A stretch of 64,000 bases of DNA, taken from NCBI GenBank assembly GCA_039654915.1, contig CM077600.1, positions 75,153,992-75,217,991 of the forward strand. Direction: 5' to 3'. The notes under the pieces are model-generated. The model searched no databases. It saw only the letters and a program-made list of their open reading frames with translations, and was not told the origin of the DNA. This stretch comes from Aquilaria yunnanensis (Eukaryota > Streptophyta > Magnoliopsida > Malvales > Thymelaeaceae). Both the position numbers and the translations under genes were made by a program. Below are positions 35,959-46,064 of the stretch, piece by piece (positions within the stretch are counted from its first letter, which is position 1; the number at the start of each line of letters is the position of its first letter).

Positions 35959-36710
35959 ATCTTGGGTGCCTTTGCTTTCTTGATGCTCCTCTCGGCCTTA
36001 ATGGCATGATGAAGCAAATCCTCCATGTTGACATATGGCACCACCTCCACTTCGTTGGCAATCTCAAGATTGAGACCATTAATGAATCTAGCAATGGTGG
36101 TCTCCTCATCCTGCATGATGTTGGCTCGGGTCAAGGTTATCTCCAAGTCTTTGTGATAGTCCTCCACACTCCTTTGGCCTTGCACTAGCTTTTGAAGCTT
36201 GAGGCATTGATCTTTAGTGTAGTAGCTAGGAACAAATCTCCTCCTCATCAAGGCTTTCAGGGCTCTCCATGTGTGTATGGGCTCCTCCTTATTCCTTCTC
36301 CTAGAAGTAACATTCTGATTCCACCATACAAGAGCATAATCAGTGAACTTTATGGTAGCCAATTTAACCTTATTTTCCTCGGAGTAATGATGGCAATCAA
36401 ACACCATCTCAATCTTTTGCTCCCACTCCCAATATGCATCGGGATCACTCCTCCCTTGGAAAGGTGGAATGGTAGGCTTGATGGAATTTAGGTTGTTATG
36501 CTCTCTTGGCTCACACCTCATTGGAAACCCATGGTCATGCCAAACTCTTTCTTCCTCCTCGGGTTCTTTTCTCCTTGGACCTCTCATTGGCAACCTCAAA
36601 TCAATGTCCTCAATCCTCCCCACAAGTCTATTGAGAGTTTCTTGAAATTCTCTCATGGTTGGCTCCTCATTGTGTCTCATTTTCATCCTCCTATCCTCCT
36701 GGCCCTCCAT
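35655..36710 (-). CDS. E5 gag protein
   Basis: A gag core at about residues 85-260: PPFQGRSDPDAYWEWEQK, FTDYALVWWNQ, MRRRFVPSYY, LQKLVQGQRSVEDY and FINGLN are the hallmark blocks of plant Ty3/Gypsy gag. The likely start is the ATG at 36710 (MEGQEDRR); an upstream in-frame ATG lies at 36743. It would form virus-like particles that package E5 RNA, using enzymes from other elements. The last ~100 codons (after 35958) look out of frame compared with the charged ORF beginning there, so a frameshift near 35950 probably truncates the true product. Confidence 0.8.
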   Translation of the reverse strand: MEGQEDRRMKMRHNEEPTMREFQETLNRLVGRIEDIDLRLPMRGPRRKEPEEEERVWHDHGFPMRCEPREHNNLNSIKPTIPPFQGRSDPDAYWEWEQKIEMVFDCHHYSEENKVKLATIKFTDYALVWWNQNVTSRRRNKEEPIHTWRALKALMRRRFVPSYYTKDQCLKLQKLVQGQRSVEDYHKDLEITLTRANIMQDEETTIARFINGLNLEIANEVEVVPYVNMEDLLHHAIKAERSIKKAKAPKMCQGGISTWRGAWTKDVREVPKPNMEATKETCLGCNKKSQSCLFHFHHNKFWRIKENFKVRLREKKKRGKLRARVMRGKLKEQPRDYVRRVNMRGRRVESS

Positions 36711-36743
36711 ACTCCTGAAAATAACAAAGATCCTCACAAACAC

Positions 36744-37601
36744 TCACCTCACATGTTTCACTCAAAATATGAACACTCAAAACACTCAATTTGTTAGTGA
36801 GATATTGCTTATTCAAAGAGTTCTCCAAAGTTCTAAGAAAACTATCCTCAAAGCACACAAGAAAACTTGAATTTTCGAAGAACTGTTTTGACTCCAAAAG
36901 AGGTGGGCTAAACAAGCTTTAAAAGACTCTAAGAAGCTCTTGCAATTGATGATCACAAGAACCACACAGAAAGCTTTTTGGCTTAAAAACAATGGGATAG
37001 GTTTTGGGGCGCAAAACTTTCAACACTTTGAGAAAACTTTTTTTTTTGCAAGCTCTTTTCTTTTCTTTGCTCTTTCTTTTTCTTTTGTTTTCCTTCCTTT
37101 TTTTTTCCTCCTTTTTTTTTTTGCTTGCTGTTTTGATGCTAACCAAACGTTCTCCTTGAAACTCCTTGCTGCCAAAGACAAAAAGTCAGTTTTCAATTTG
37201 GCCAAAACAAGAAACTATTGAAACTTGAACAATTTTGAAACAACTTTTGATACCGAAACTTCCTCAACTTGGATCCCTATTTTTTTGGTGTTTTCTTGAA
37301 TCTAGGATGCTGGAAACAATGAAAACAAAAGAGATTAATATGGCTGGGCACGAAACAGAAAGATAAGAATTGAACAAGAACAAATGAATTGAAACCGAGA
37401 ATACTAGACAACACGGATTGACTTCTTTTTGTTGTTTTTGTGATTTTCGGACTTGAACAAGGATGGAATAAAAAGGACAGACCTGAAAAAAAGAAGAAAG
37501 AGGATTAAAACAGAGAATTAAGACACGAAATTACTGAACAAAATTGAAAGAAAACCTAACAGAAACAAGAACACAAAGATATGTCCTTCAATGGAACTTG
37601 T
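36744..37601 (-). other. E5 untranslated leader
   Basis: No gene. It contains a T/C-rich low-complexity tract (37038-37125 on the plus strand) and TATTTTCAG just before the gag start (minus strand), which resembles a splice acceptor. Confidence 0.5.
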
Positions 37602-37614
37602 GGCTCTGATACCA
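37602..37614 (-). other. E5 primer binding site (tRNA-Met type)
   Basis: The minus strand reads TGGTATCAGAGCC two bases from the LTR end, the usual initiator tRNA-Met site. Confidence 0.9.
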
Positions 37615-37616
37615 AC

Positions 37617-38627
37617 TGATGCGAACCCCGATGGTATAAAGACCATGAAACGCGCCTAAGATGTTTTTCAAGCTCTACAAGACATTAAAGAGACTGGATT
37701 TCAAACCCCCACCCCTAATCAACCTATGATTAGAAACGAGAAGTATAGAACTCCAAGAACACAAGCACACTTGTGCACCAAGGCAGTCCACAAAGAACCA
37801 AAGAGAAAACCTCTCCAAAGAGCAATATTATTTCAAAATTTTTCTGTATGTTTACACCCAGAATATGTGCCTTTATATAGGCCTAAACTAGGGTAAAAAA
37901 CTAGGAAAAATTCGCAGCCTAAGTCCCTTAGGAATCCTAGATACAAAGACATAGGAAATCCTAGTCAAATTAGGACTCTAACTCCTAGTTTGAACAAGTT
38001 TAATGAATGCAGCATATGCCACTTGTCCAAAACGATTTAAAACTATTCCATAGCCTAAATAACTTCCTAAATAATGTATCTAAATAGGATTTGAACGAAA
38101 ATAAACTATAAATACAAGATTGGCCATGAAAACCCCAAAATAGTCTTCTCGGGTGGTTCCTGCTTGTCTCTTCAACTTCAAGCTGAAATTCGAACTTCAT
38201 ACAGCCATGATTTCTCAAAATGTAAAACATGAAAGTTGTATATCTATTTATTATCTTCGAAACCACACTTTAATCACACAAAATGGACTTCTAAATCGAA
38301 AGATATTCCCAAAATACTGAAACTGCTTCTGAACCAGTGATAACTCGTAAATCGTGACTTTGAAGCTGAATTGGACCTCCTTAACGTGAAAACTGGGTTT
38401 GATGGTCTTCATATGATTTGTAACGCCAGATGTTATATTTCCAATGAATCAAGAATTACTCAATTCTGATCTGTTTAGCTCAAGATATGAATTTTCTACC
38501 AGAACATCGCCAATCTGTCAAAATCCAAGCTGAAAGTGCACTAGTGAGCTCCTTAGCCTTCTTCCTTGTCAATGGTCCACTAATTATCTTCAATAGATCC
38601 TTGCCATCCTTGGTTGTGCCTTCTTTG
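37617..38627 (-). repeat. E5 5' LTR, lacking its outermost 10 bases
   Basis: Homologous to 32983-34003 but stops at TTCTTTG. The terminal GATTGTAATCA-side bases present in the other LTR (TGATTACAAT in sense) are absent, and E3 gag begins at once. Confidence 0.83.
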
Positions 38628-40099
38628 TTCTTCCTTTCTCCCCTTCGGGGAAGGCATATGCAAGTACTGGCGAAGTTGGCCTTGTTTTATCAGAGACTCG
38701 ATGTACTTCCTCAGCTGGAAGCAGTCTTTGTTGTCATGGCCATGATCTCGGTGGATTTGGCAGAACTTCTTCATGTTCTTCTTGTTTTCTGAATTCATGG
38801 CTTTTGGCCTTGGAACTGTAGTCCCTTGCCTTTCTAAGGCCATCAGAATGATGGCCCTCGTGGCGTTCAGGGGAGTGAACGTCATTGGCCTTTTACCCCT
38901 TTGTTTTCGGGGCCTTCCTCCAACCTCATTCTGGTAACAAGGCTGGTGGCTTGGTCCTTCGGGCCGAGGGTGTTCCACCTTTGGTTCCCCCATTCTGAGT
39001 TCTTCGGCTGTCATGTGCTATTCCGCACTTCTGTAGAACTCCCCAAGGGTGTCTGGGGGGGTCCTTGGAGAACTCATAAAAGAGCTGGGAGTCTCTCCGG
39101 AGTCCTTTTATCATTGCAAGGATGTGAATCCTGAGCTGAAAGTCGGGCACGCTTAGTGCTTCTCGGTTGAACCTTTTGATGTAGTCACAAATGGTTTCCC
39201 CACTCCGCTGTGCTATGTTGAACATCTGCACCGGCATCTAGGCCGTTGGCCTGCTACCAATGAATTGTTAGGTGAAGGCAGTAGATAGCTCCTGGAAACT
39301 CAGCAAGGTTCCGTGGGCCAGGGAGTTATACCATGCTGTTGCTGGACCGGAGAAGGTCACCTCAAAACACTTGCAGAGGGTAGCATCATCTACGCCATGG
39401 AGCACCATGCTTCATTTGTACTTTGTCAGGTACGCCTGGGGGTCACCACGCCCGTCATAGTTTCCAAGCGTGGCACCTTGAAGTCACTAGGCATGGGTGC
39501 CTCCACCAGTTCCCGCACAAAGGGTGACTCTTCTCTGATATAAGCGTCGGAGAATCTTGACCAGACTGGTTTTCGGGAGATCTGCCTCTCAACCTTCTCC
39601 AGTCTTCCTAGGATATTTTCCATGAGGCTAGCTGTGTTAGCTTCCCCTTGCTGTTTGGTGGTCGCCGGCAATGGTGAACTTCTTCTCCTTCTCGGAGAGT
39701 AACTTCGGCGGCGAGGAGACTGGGACCTTCGGTACGGGGACGGACTTCGCCGAAGACGCATCATGAGAGCCCTCACTCTTGGAACTCTGGTGGGTGGACC
39801 TAGTGCTTCTTTCCCGGCGCACTGCTGAATGGGAGGCCCTTCGAACCGGAGGAGGCTAGGGCCACCTCTGGTCGAGTTGCTGAGTCATTTAAGCCACGAT
39901 GGAGCGCTGGAAGTCTTGTAAAAAGCCTAACGTCACTGTTAGAGGGTGGTCGTCCTCCGGCATGGAAGTCTCTGCAGTGGGCTGCTCGATCACCGGCTGA
40001 GCCTTCGGCACAGAGGGGGACTTCGGGAGCCCCTTGTCTTTGGAATGCCAAGTCTCTACGATGGCAACCTGGGAAGGGTTTCCTACAGACGGCGCCAAA
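38628..40099 (-). pseudogene. E3 gag remnant
   Basis: The minus strand matches E6 gag. The N-terminal MLHDENAERHHLAPSVG runs across the LTR end and PBS, then come SR/PRR-rich linkers and RLEKVERQISRKPVWSR near 39580. The gag core with FEVTFSGP-like and FNREALSVPDF blocks spans 39430-38930. The zinc-knuckle block CQIHRDHGHDNKDC is near 38745-38704, and the sequence ends at PSPKGRKEE at the E5 junction. Several stops and frame changes break it. Confidence 0.85.
40080..40097 (-). other. E3 primer binding site
   Basis: The minus strand reads TGGCGCCGTCTGTAGGAA two bases after the LTR end; one base differs from E6. Confidence 0.75.
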
Positions 40100-41022
40100 T
40101 GATGCCTTTCCGCATTTTCGTCGTGCAACATGGTGTGCCTGGAGCAGGAACTTTCGGTGAGGGAACGCCTGGATGAGGGGCCTCCAGTGGGAGAAAGACC
40201 GCAAGGACTTAGAAAAGCAAGGGTTAGGAGCTCCCCGGAGTATTTTTCAGGGGAGGAGCCTCCGACGCCCAAGTTAGTGCTTTGTGAGAGTAGAGAAAGG
40301 GAATAGTAAGTAGAGTGTAGCAAGAATTCCCTGTTACCTCTTCGTCGTTCTTATGAAAGCACTGTGCAAGTGTTTATAGGTGGGCGTAGGGAGAAGGCCA
40401 TTTGACATAGCCTGCTGAGATGGGGACACGTGTTCGGCCCGATTTTGTTTGTACTTTTGCAGAGGGCTCCTCCAGCTGGCCTTAGGCTGTTCTGACCTAG
40501 GGTGCCGGCGGGGGTGCTGTGACAGAGGTGCCCGTGTCAGGGACGTGTGTGAGGTTTTTGTGTCAGAGGCTCCTCAGCCATTTTGTCGTATGTCCATGTG
40601 GCCTTTTTGGAGGACCTAACTCCTTCAGGGTACAAAGCTCATTTGGGGAGGTGAGCTCCTTTGGAGGGAGGTCCCTTGTTTTTATGAGGCACCTTTGGTT
40701 GGGCTCTCTCAAGGTCAGGCTCGGGTACCTGATGATGGCACTTCGCAAGCGCGCTCCGAGGGTGGCCCAAATAGTATCCAAAGGTGGTTCTGGGCACGTG
40801 AGGTCGGCGCGAAGTCACCCTCGGGAAGGGTGGTGACCCCTTCTCACCAAAGTTGGTCCCATGGGTTTCCTGAGGGTAGCGCCTATCCGGCTTGTCCGAG
40901 GGTGCTGAGGCCCTCTCTTTGCTGGGGTTTTGTCGTGTCTGTTTCGACTGGAGGTGGTGCGCTGGCCAAGGGTGGTGCGCACATGCGAAGTCCTCTAGGG
41001 GGCGATAGCCCTTCGGCTATCA
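40100..41022 (-). repeat. E3 5' LTR
   Basis: 923 bases, TGATGCCTTT...GGCTATCA. It has the shared Tat LTR block with CTCCCCGGAGTATTTTTC and a TATA element on the minus strand (CTATAAACA, 40372-40380). It is followed by ATGTG, a would-be target duplication with no partner found. Confidence 0.85.
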
Positions 41023-41746
41023 ATGTGTTTCTTAAGTGAATTGTGGCTTGGGTGAGTTGTATGATTAATCCCTATTCTCAAAATTGGCTTCTGAAGGTTG
41101 AATAGCAAGCATGAAAGATGGTTGTGTAAGGGTGGTCTAAGTAATGTGGTTCATGTCTCACAAAGGGGTTAAGGGTGTGTGGATGTGAGTCACTTGCGTT
41201 TTGCTCATAACATGATCATATTCATCTATTTTATGGCTGGGCAATTCATTTTGCTAGGCTAGAATAATGACTACATTGATTTACAAGAAATTGGTACAAG
41301 TGTGCTTATTTATGTACAAGAAGTTTGAAGCTTGTGATCTTGTAATTGGTAAGGAATTTTTGTGCTTTCAAGCAGTTAATTGATGCAAGTGCATGTCTCC
41401 TAACATGTATGAAAGTTTGGAGTTAGTTTTTATGTGAATGGTTCAAGTTTGAGGGCAAGAGGAAGCCTGGAGGGCAAGAGAGCATGCAAAATAGGGGTTG
41501 AAGGAAGTGCCTTGGTGCCATAGTGCTAGGAACACATCCAAGAATTGAAGTGGTTTGGCCATCGGTGCTATAGCACTATTGTGAATTCTTCCCCAAGCTA
41601 GGGCCACCCTAAGGGGACCCCAATGCTTTGGTTTCGAGGCTTGGATCATTCATAGATGTTTTGAACCTTTAATTGGGTCTTAAAACCACTCCTAAGTTTA
41701 TAAAAATACATCATTAAGGAGTTATGAGGGGGAAAAGGAAAGCTTA
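41023..41746. other. Unassigned non-coding sequence
   Basis: AT-rich, with no ORF of note, no LTR or TIR structure and no recognised repeat. It may be host DNA or an unrecognised element flank. Confidence 0.4.
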
Positions 41747-42740
41747 TGGCCTATTTAGTTGTAGAAAATCTTTTGAATTTTCTGAAAAATTTTCTAAAAA
41801 ATGTAAAGAAGAAAAGAAAATGTGTTTAGTTGATGAATTTTCATTTCCAATTTTCAAGAAAATATATTTCGAATCTATTAAGAATTAAAAAATGGCTTTA
41901 TTGTTGTTTTCCATTTTTCTAATACTAAGAAACATGGTTTTCTACCATTTTAAAAATCTCACCCCAAAATCGCGAGTTCTCTCGACTCTCATTTTCTCAA
42001 CCTTCTCTCCAACCTTGTTGATCCATACAAGCCAATCGTTCCCATCCGGCTTCCGCCATGCTGTTTAGACTTCATGCACCGGTTCCCTACCATCTCTGTT
42101 GTTGGATCATGAGAGACCAAAACCCCATCGTTCGCAATTCTGAGTTGCTATCGATCCATTTCCTTTAATTATTGCCAGGAAAAAGCTTCCTGAAGGCTAA
42201 AATCATCATCCACAAGAACCCAAGCTACTACTCTTGTCCAGCCATCGATCATAAAAAATCACAGATGAGAAGAAAAAAATATGAAACATATCCGCAAACT
42301 TGACCTGTTCAAAATTCCTTCACTTTTGGTCAAATTCTTAACTAGCCCCTTTTGTCTTATCTTTGTTTGTTTTGGAACCTAACTGTTCTTTGCTTTGTAG
42401 TTTAGGCATTGACAATACTATTTTTTTAATTCATTTTCATTCTATTTTCATTTGCATGCTTACTTGAGCCATGAATTGATTTATTTGTCAACATCACATA
42501 GGATTATAGGTTTAGTTTAGTTGGGCTAGTAATTTAGTTTTCTAAATAATTCAATTTTTATTTAATTTTCTGAACTAAACATACTTATCAACTTTTCATT
42601 TCCAAAAGAAAAAAAAATGGTTTTCCAATGGGAGCACCTAAACATGTTTTCTAAAGAACATTTTGGAAAATTGCACATAGAAAATAGAAAATGAAATTAG
42701 AAAATGAAATTGAAAACTGTTTTTACATCCAAATACCCCC
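41747..42740. mobile_element. Probable PIF/Harbinger-like MITE
   Basis: About 994 bases with imperfect terminal inverted repeats: the left end TGGCCTATTTAGTTGTAG and the reverse complement of the right end GGGGGTATTTGGATGTAA. Both ends continue into A/T-rich arms containing GAAAAT-type words. The trinucleotide TTA flanks it on both sides (41744-41746 and 42741-42743), as expected for Harbinger-type targets. It has no transposase ORF. The family assignment is an inference. Confidence 0.5.
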
Positions 42741-42771
42741 TTAAGGTTCAAGAAAGATTATCGGGACCTTA

Positions 42772-43648
42772 TGTTAGTGTATGTGCCAAAAAGCCAATCA
42801 TGAGATGATTGCATTTTGCACAATGAATCATGGTATTTTATGGAGGCAATATTTCAGTAATTGTGTTTGTTATTTGTTTCTATGTAACATAATCAAATAT
42901 TGTTATAACCCTGAAATAATAGTATTACTAAATGTCTCTGGTTGAGTATTATTGTGGAGTGAGTTGTAATAATACATAAAGACTAGCGTACGTGAAGACT
43001 AATATAAGATATGTATTCTACACATGGATACAAGACTAATACATTAAGACTTACCTTGAGAATGCTACATGGATCCTTATGGGTGTCATAAGCGGTTCGT
43101 ATAGCAATCATAGTATTTGTAGTCCTTTGACTAGAGATCATCAAAGTTTCCCACATATGAGTCACATACTTTGATACTACTCTTTGTTGCTTGTAACTGA
43201 GTGAACACAAAGCTAGTCATTGGGCATGTCACATATCATGCGAAGGAATTTGTATGATTAAGATGAGATTTGTCACTTCTATATAATGGGAGTAATATCT
43301 CTTAGCCTCTTGAATGAGTGAGACTGGGGAAATGCATGGTCATACATGGATAAGTTGATCTGAGATATCAATGTTATCAGTTTTACTCAGTCTTCTTGGA
43401 AATCAAGACACCATAAATTAGACTATACGAAAATGACACATTTCACATCTCATGATCGATCTTGATATCTCGGACAAGGGAACAAAAATGTATATGGATG
43501 ATGATTGTGGATGTTTAGTCGAGTCATCGACTATCTTGCCAAATTGGATTATTTGAGTGCATGGACCAAATTGTTTGGTTATGGTTTCATAATGATTTTA
43601 GATTAATTATTGGCCCAACAGTTGAGCCCAAAATAAAATCTAATCGCC
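42772..43648 (+). repeat. Old truncated Copia LTR
   Basis: Starts TGTTAGTGTATGTGCC and aligns along its whole length with the Copia LTR at 43963, with many substitutions and small indels. The last ~400 bases of the LTR are missing. No internal Copia sequence is attached. Confidence 0.75.
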
Positions 43649-43699
43649 ATTTACTTTGAGTATCCAACACGTAGTTAAATAGTCTTCAAGTGATGAAAA

Positions 43700-43962
43700 T
43701 CCCTAAGTTGGTGGATTGGTGAAAAAAAGAACCCTAGACCTCTGCACAACCTGAGCATCCCTAAAATAGATGGAGAGATGCTTCCTTTGTTTGGGAACAT
43801 CATTGACAAGTAGAACAAATAAAGCCTCCATGGTTACCCTAGTTGACTCTAGTGGGTAAAACATTGAGAATGCATTTCCAGACAAAAACTTTGAATTTTT
43901 TAGAATGTTCAATCTCTATATTCTCTTTAAGATCTTTTTGGTTTTGGGGATGGGCAAGAAAC
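43700..43962 (-). pseudogene. LINE ORF2 3' remnant with RT zinc-binding domain
   Basis: On the minus strand, around 43913-43735, one frame reads FKVFVWKCILNVLPTRVN, then a C-x2-C pair, EASLHLF and C-x2-CAEV with four stops. This is the layout of the zinc-binding region (zf-RVT) at the end of plant LINE ORF2. It continues the LINE fragment at 59059-59500; the Copia LTR at 43963-59053 separates them. Confidence 0.7.
43958..43962. repeat. Probable target duplication of Copia LTR-A (left)
   Basis: GAAAC here against AAAAC at 59054-59058: four of five bases match, consistent with an old duplication. Confidence 0.5.
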
Positions 43963-44352
43963 TGTTAGTGTTGTGCCCAAAAAGCCAATCATGAGATGAT
44001 TGTATTTTTGCACATTGAGTCATGATATTTTATTGAGGCATTAATCCAGCAATTATGTTTGTTGTTTTGTTTCTGCGTAACGTAATAAACATAATTGTAA
44101 CCCTAGAATAATGATATTCTTAAACATCCTTAGTCTAGTATTATTGTGGAGCGGGTTGCAATAATACATAACGACTAGCATATGTGGAGACTAATATGAA
44201 ATATGTAGTCTACATATGGGTACAAGTTGGAGAACTTGTGTACTAGACCGACCCACCATGAGAACACTTCATGGATCGTTATATGAGTGTCATAAGTGAT
44301 TCTCATAGTGATGATGGTATATGTAGTCCTTCGACCTAAGATCATCAAGGTT

Positions 44353-44357
44353 CCCTA
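44353..44357. repeat. Target site duplication of E6 (left)
   Basis: CCCTA, identical to 55520-55524 at the other end of E6. Confidence 0.95.
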
Positions 44358-45224
44358 TGATGGCCCAGGGCCTCATCGTTGTGAGTCATGATGACTGTTG
44401 AGGAGACTTCTAGGAGGAAGAACGCCTGGAAGGTGGATCGCCTCTAGGAGAGTACCTGGAAAACTGGGAAACAGGGTTAGGAGGCCCCCGGAGTGTTTTT
44501 CCGGGGGGGGAGCCTCCGACGCCCAAGTCAGTGGTGGCCGGAAGAAGGAGAAAGTCACTAGCTCAAAGAGAAAGGCAGAAAAATCTCGCCTGGTCTTTTC
44601 TCAGAGTATGGGAGCTGTATCTCCGGCCTGCCAACCTCCTGTCAAGTATTTATTTCCTGTATATATAGGAATACCTAGCCCGTTCAGATCATGACACGTG
44701 TGCGGTCGGATGCTCCTGAACGTCTGGGCGTAGGGGACAGATAGTTGGTAACTAGATGGCCTCGAGCCTTGTGCTGAGACGGGCCATGATATGATTCTGA
44801 TGGCGTCTGCGCGTCAGGGCGACTTTTTACGTCTGTGGTGGGACGTGTCAGAGGCTTCCTTAAATGCTTCCTTAAATGCGCCTGCCGTACTCCCGGGGTC
44901 CCTGGGCGAGGTCGTCCTCTAGTTCGGACAGAGCCTCTTCGGGAAGCCTACCCTCAGTTCGGGGGTTCCCAGTTCCAGGGGGTTCCGCCTTCGGGGATAT
45001 CATATTCGGGCAGCAATGTCTGGTGCCAGTTTTCCGAAGGCGCGTTGTTCACAACCTTGGGGGGCGAATGGAGTCCTCAAGTTTTACTGGCGTGCCGAGG
45101 CTCGGAGCTCTCAGGCTATCTCCCGAGGTGCATGATTCCACCTATTCCCGGGAAGCGCCAGTTCTTCTGGCCGTTGTTGTGGCAGGGTATTCGGCCAGAT
45201 TGAGGCGACAGCCTTTGGCTATCA
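44358..45224 (-). repeat. E6 3' LTR
   Basis: 867 bases, TGATGGCCCAGG...GGCTATCA in plus coordinates. Differences from the 5' LTR by eye: positions ~44671, ~44806 and ~45030. Confidence 0.96.
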
Positions 45225-45237
45225 CATGCCCCCCTCT
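45225..45237 (-). other. E6 polypurine tract
   Basis: The minus strand reads AGAGGGGGGCATG directly before the 3' LTR. Confidence 0.88.
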
Positions 45238-46064
45238 GGAAAGCCGAAGTGAAGACTTCGGTTTGCATCTCTTTCCGAGGTTGCCGTTGGGAGTCTTGTT
45301 GGGAAGCATAACCTGTTCCGAGGTCGCACCTTTTGCCCGAGGGTCTGGGCTGTTCGGCCTTGGCCTTTTCTTTGGTGTCTCCGAGGCAAAGCCTGTACCG
45401 AAGATACACCTCTTGCCCAAAAGTCATGGGCTGTTCAGCCATAGCCTGTCTCTTGGTGTCCTCGAGGTGGCCTGCTTTTTTATTTCTGCAGGTCTGATGG
45501 CCAAGCGTGTCAGACTGAGCGGCGCGTCTCCATTTCTCAGGGATGTCAAACGACGTGTCCCAATCAGGAGGCGTGTCCCGGTTTTCCAGGCACGTTTGGG
45601 GAGGCACGTCCCCCATTTCTGCGCAGCGGTTGACACGTGGCTTCTTGCCATTGGAGGAGAGGTGCGTCATTTACAGAGGGCGCGCCTTTTCGGGTGCAGC
45701 AGGCAGTTACGGCGACGATTCGCCTCCAATGGGTACTTATGATGTTTTTTCGGTTACCCACCTTTGGCCTATAAATAGCCCATTCTATCATAAGTCCCAC
45801 TTACTGTTTTTCTGCTCTTTTTCTGCTCTGCCCTCTGTTCTTGCGTTTTATCTTGCTTTCTGTGGCGGAGCTTCTTTAATCAGAGCTTTTTCCAACCAAC
45901 TTTCACGACGGCGTCCTCCGGCAAATCTTTTGGTGGGTTTTGATTTCCAGAGTACTTGATTCCTCTGTTTTTCTGAGTTTCTCTGGAAAACTGCTGTTTT
46001 TTCCAAACTCGTCTTCTGAGTTTTTTCTGGAAACTATTTTCTTTTCCATCTCAAACTCTTTTTC
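45238..46064 (+). other. E6 spacer and leader of the antisense gene
   Basis: Non-coding; small ORFs are not shared with the other copies. It contains the TATA box at 45770-45779 and a pyrimidine-rich leader from ~45800 to the ATG at 46065. Confidence 0.6.
45770..45779 (+). promoter_or_regulatory. TATA box of the E6 antisense gene
   Basis: TATAAATAG in the context GGCCTATAAATAGCCC, ~290 bases before the ATG. E3 has the related GGCCTATATAAACCC at the same relative place. Confidence 0.7.

Larger units (their letters stand above)
32983..38627 (-). mobile_element. E5: non-autonomous, gag-carrying LTR element (TR-GAG-like)
   Basis: Minus orientation: 5' LTR 37617-38627, tRNA-Met-type PBS 37602-37614, gag, a long unknown frame, polypurine tract 34004-34017, 3' LTR 32983-34003. 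The internal part is only ~3.6 kb and shows no protease, RT, RNase H or integrase motif. The LTRs differ at about 24 of 1011 positions (by eye). It sits in E3 gag-pro; no target duplication is seen and ~375 bases of E3 are missing at the site. Gag-only elements are known in plants (TR-GAG class). Confidence 0.85.
15543..41022 (-). mobile_element. E3: Tat-lineage element, interrupted by E4 and E5
   Basis: Pieces in plus coordinates: antisense gene 15859-17730 plus 28363-28908, pol remnant 29383-32982, gag remnant 38628-40099, PBS 40080-40097 and 5' LTR 40100-41022. E4 occupies 17731-28357 with a perfect target duplication, and the antisense gene reads on across it in frame. E5 occupies 32983-38627. 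E3 lacks a matching 3' LTR; it adjoins the E2-type LTR at 15542. Confidence 0.85.

Noticed and set aside
41023..41746. Possible host gene fragment between E3 and the MITE
   Set aside because: No ORF, splice pattern or codon signal could be supported; left as unassigned.
44876..45742. 288-aa plus-strand ORF spanning the E6 3' LTR and spacer
   Set aside because: It crosses the LTR end and polypurine tract, has no family-like composition, and is not kept in E2 or E3; a chance frame in GC-rich LTR sequence.
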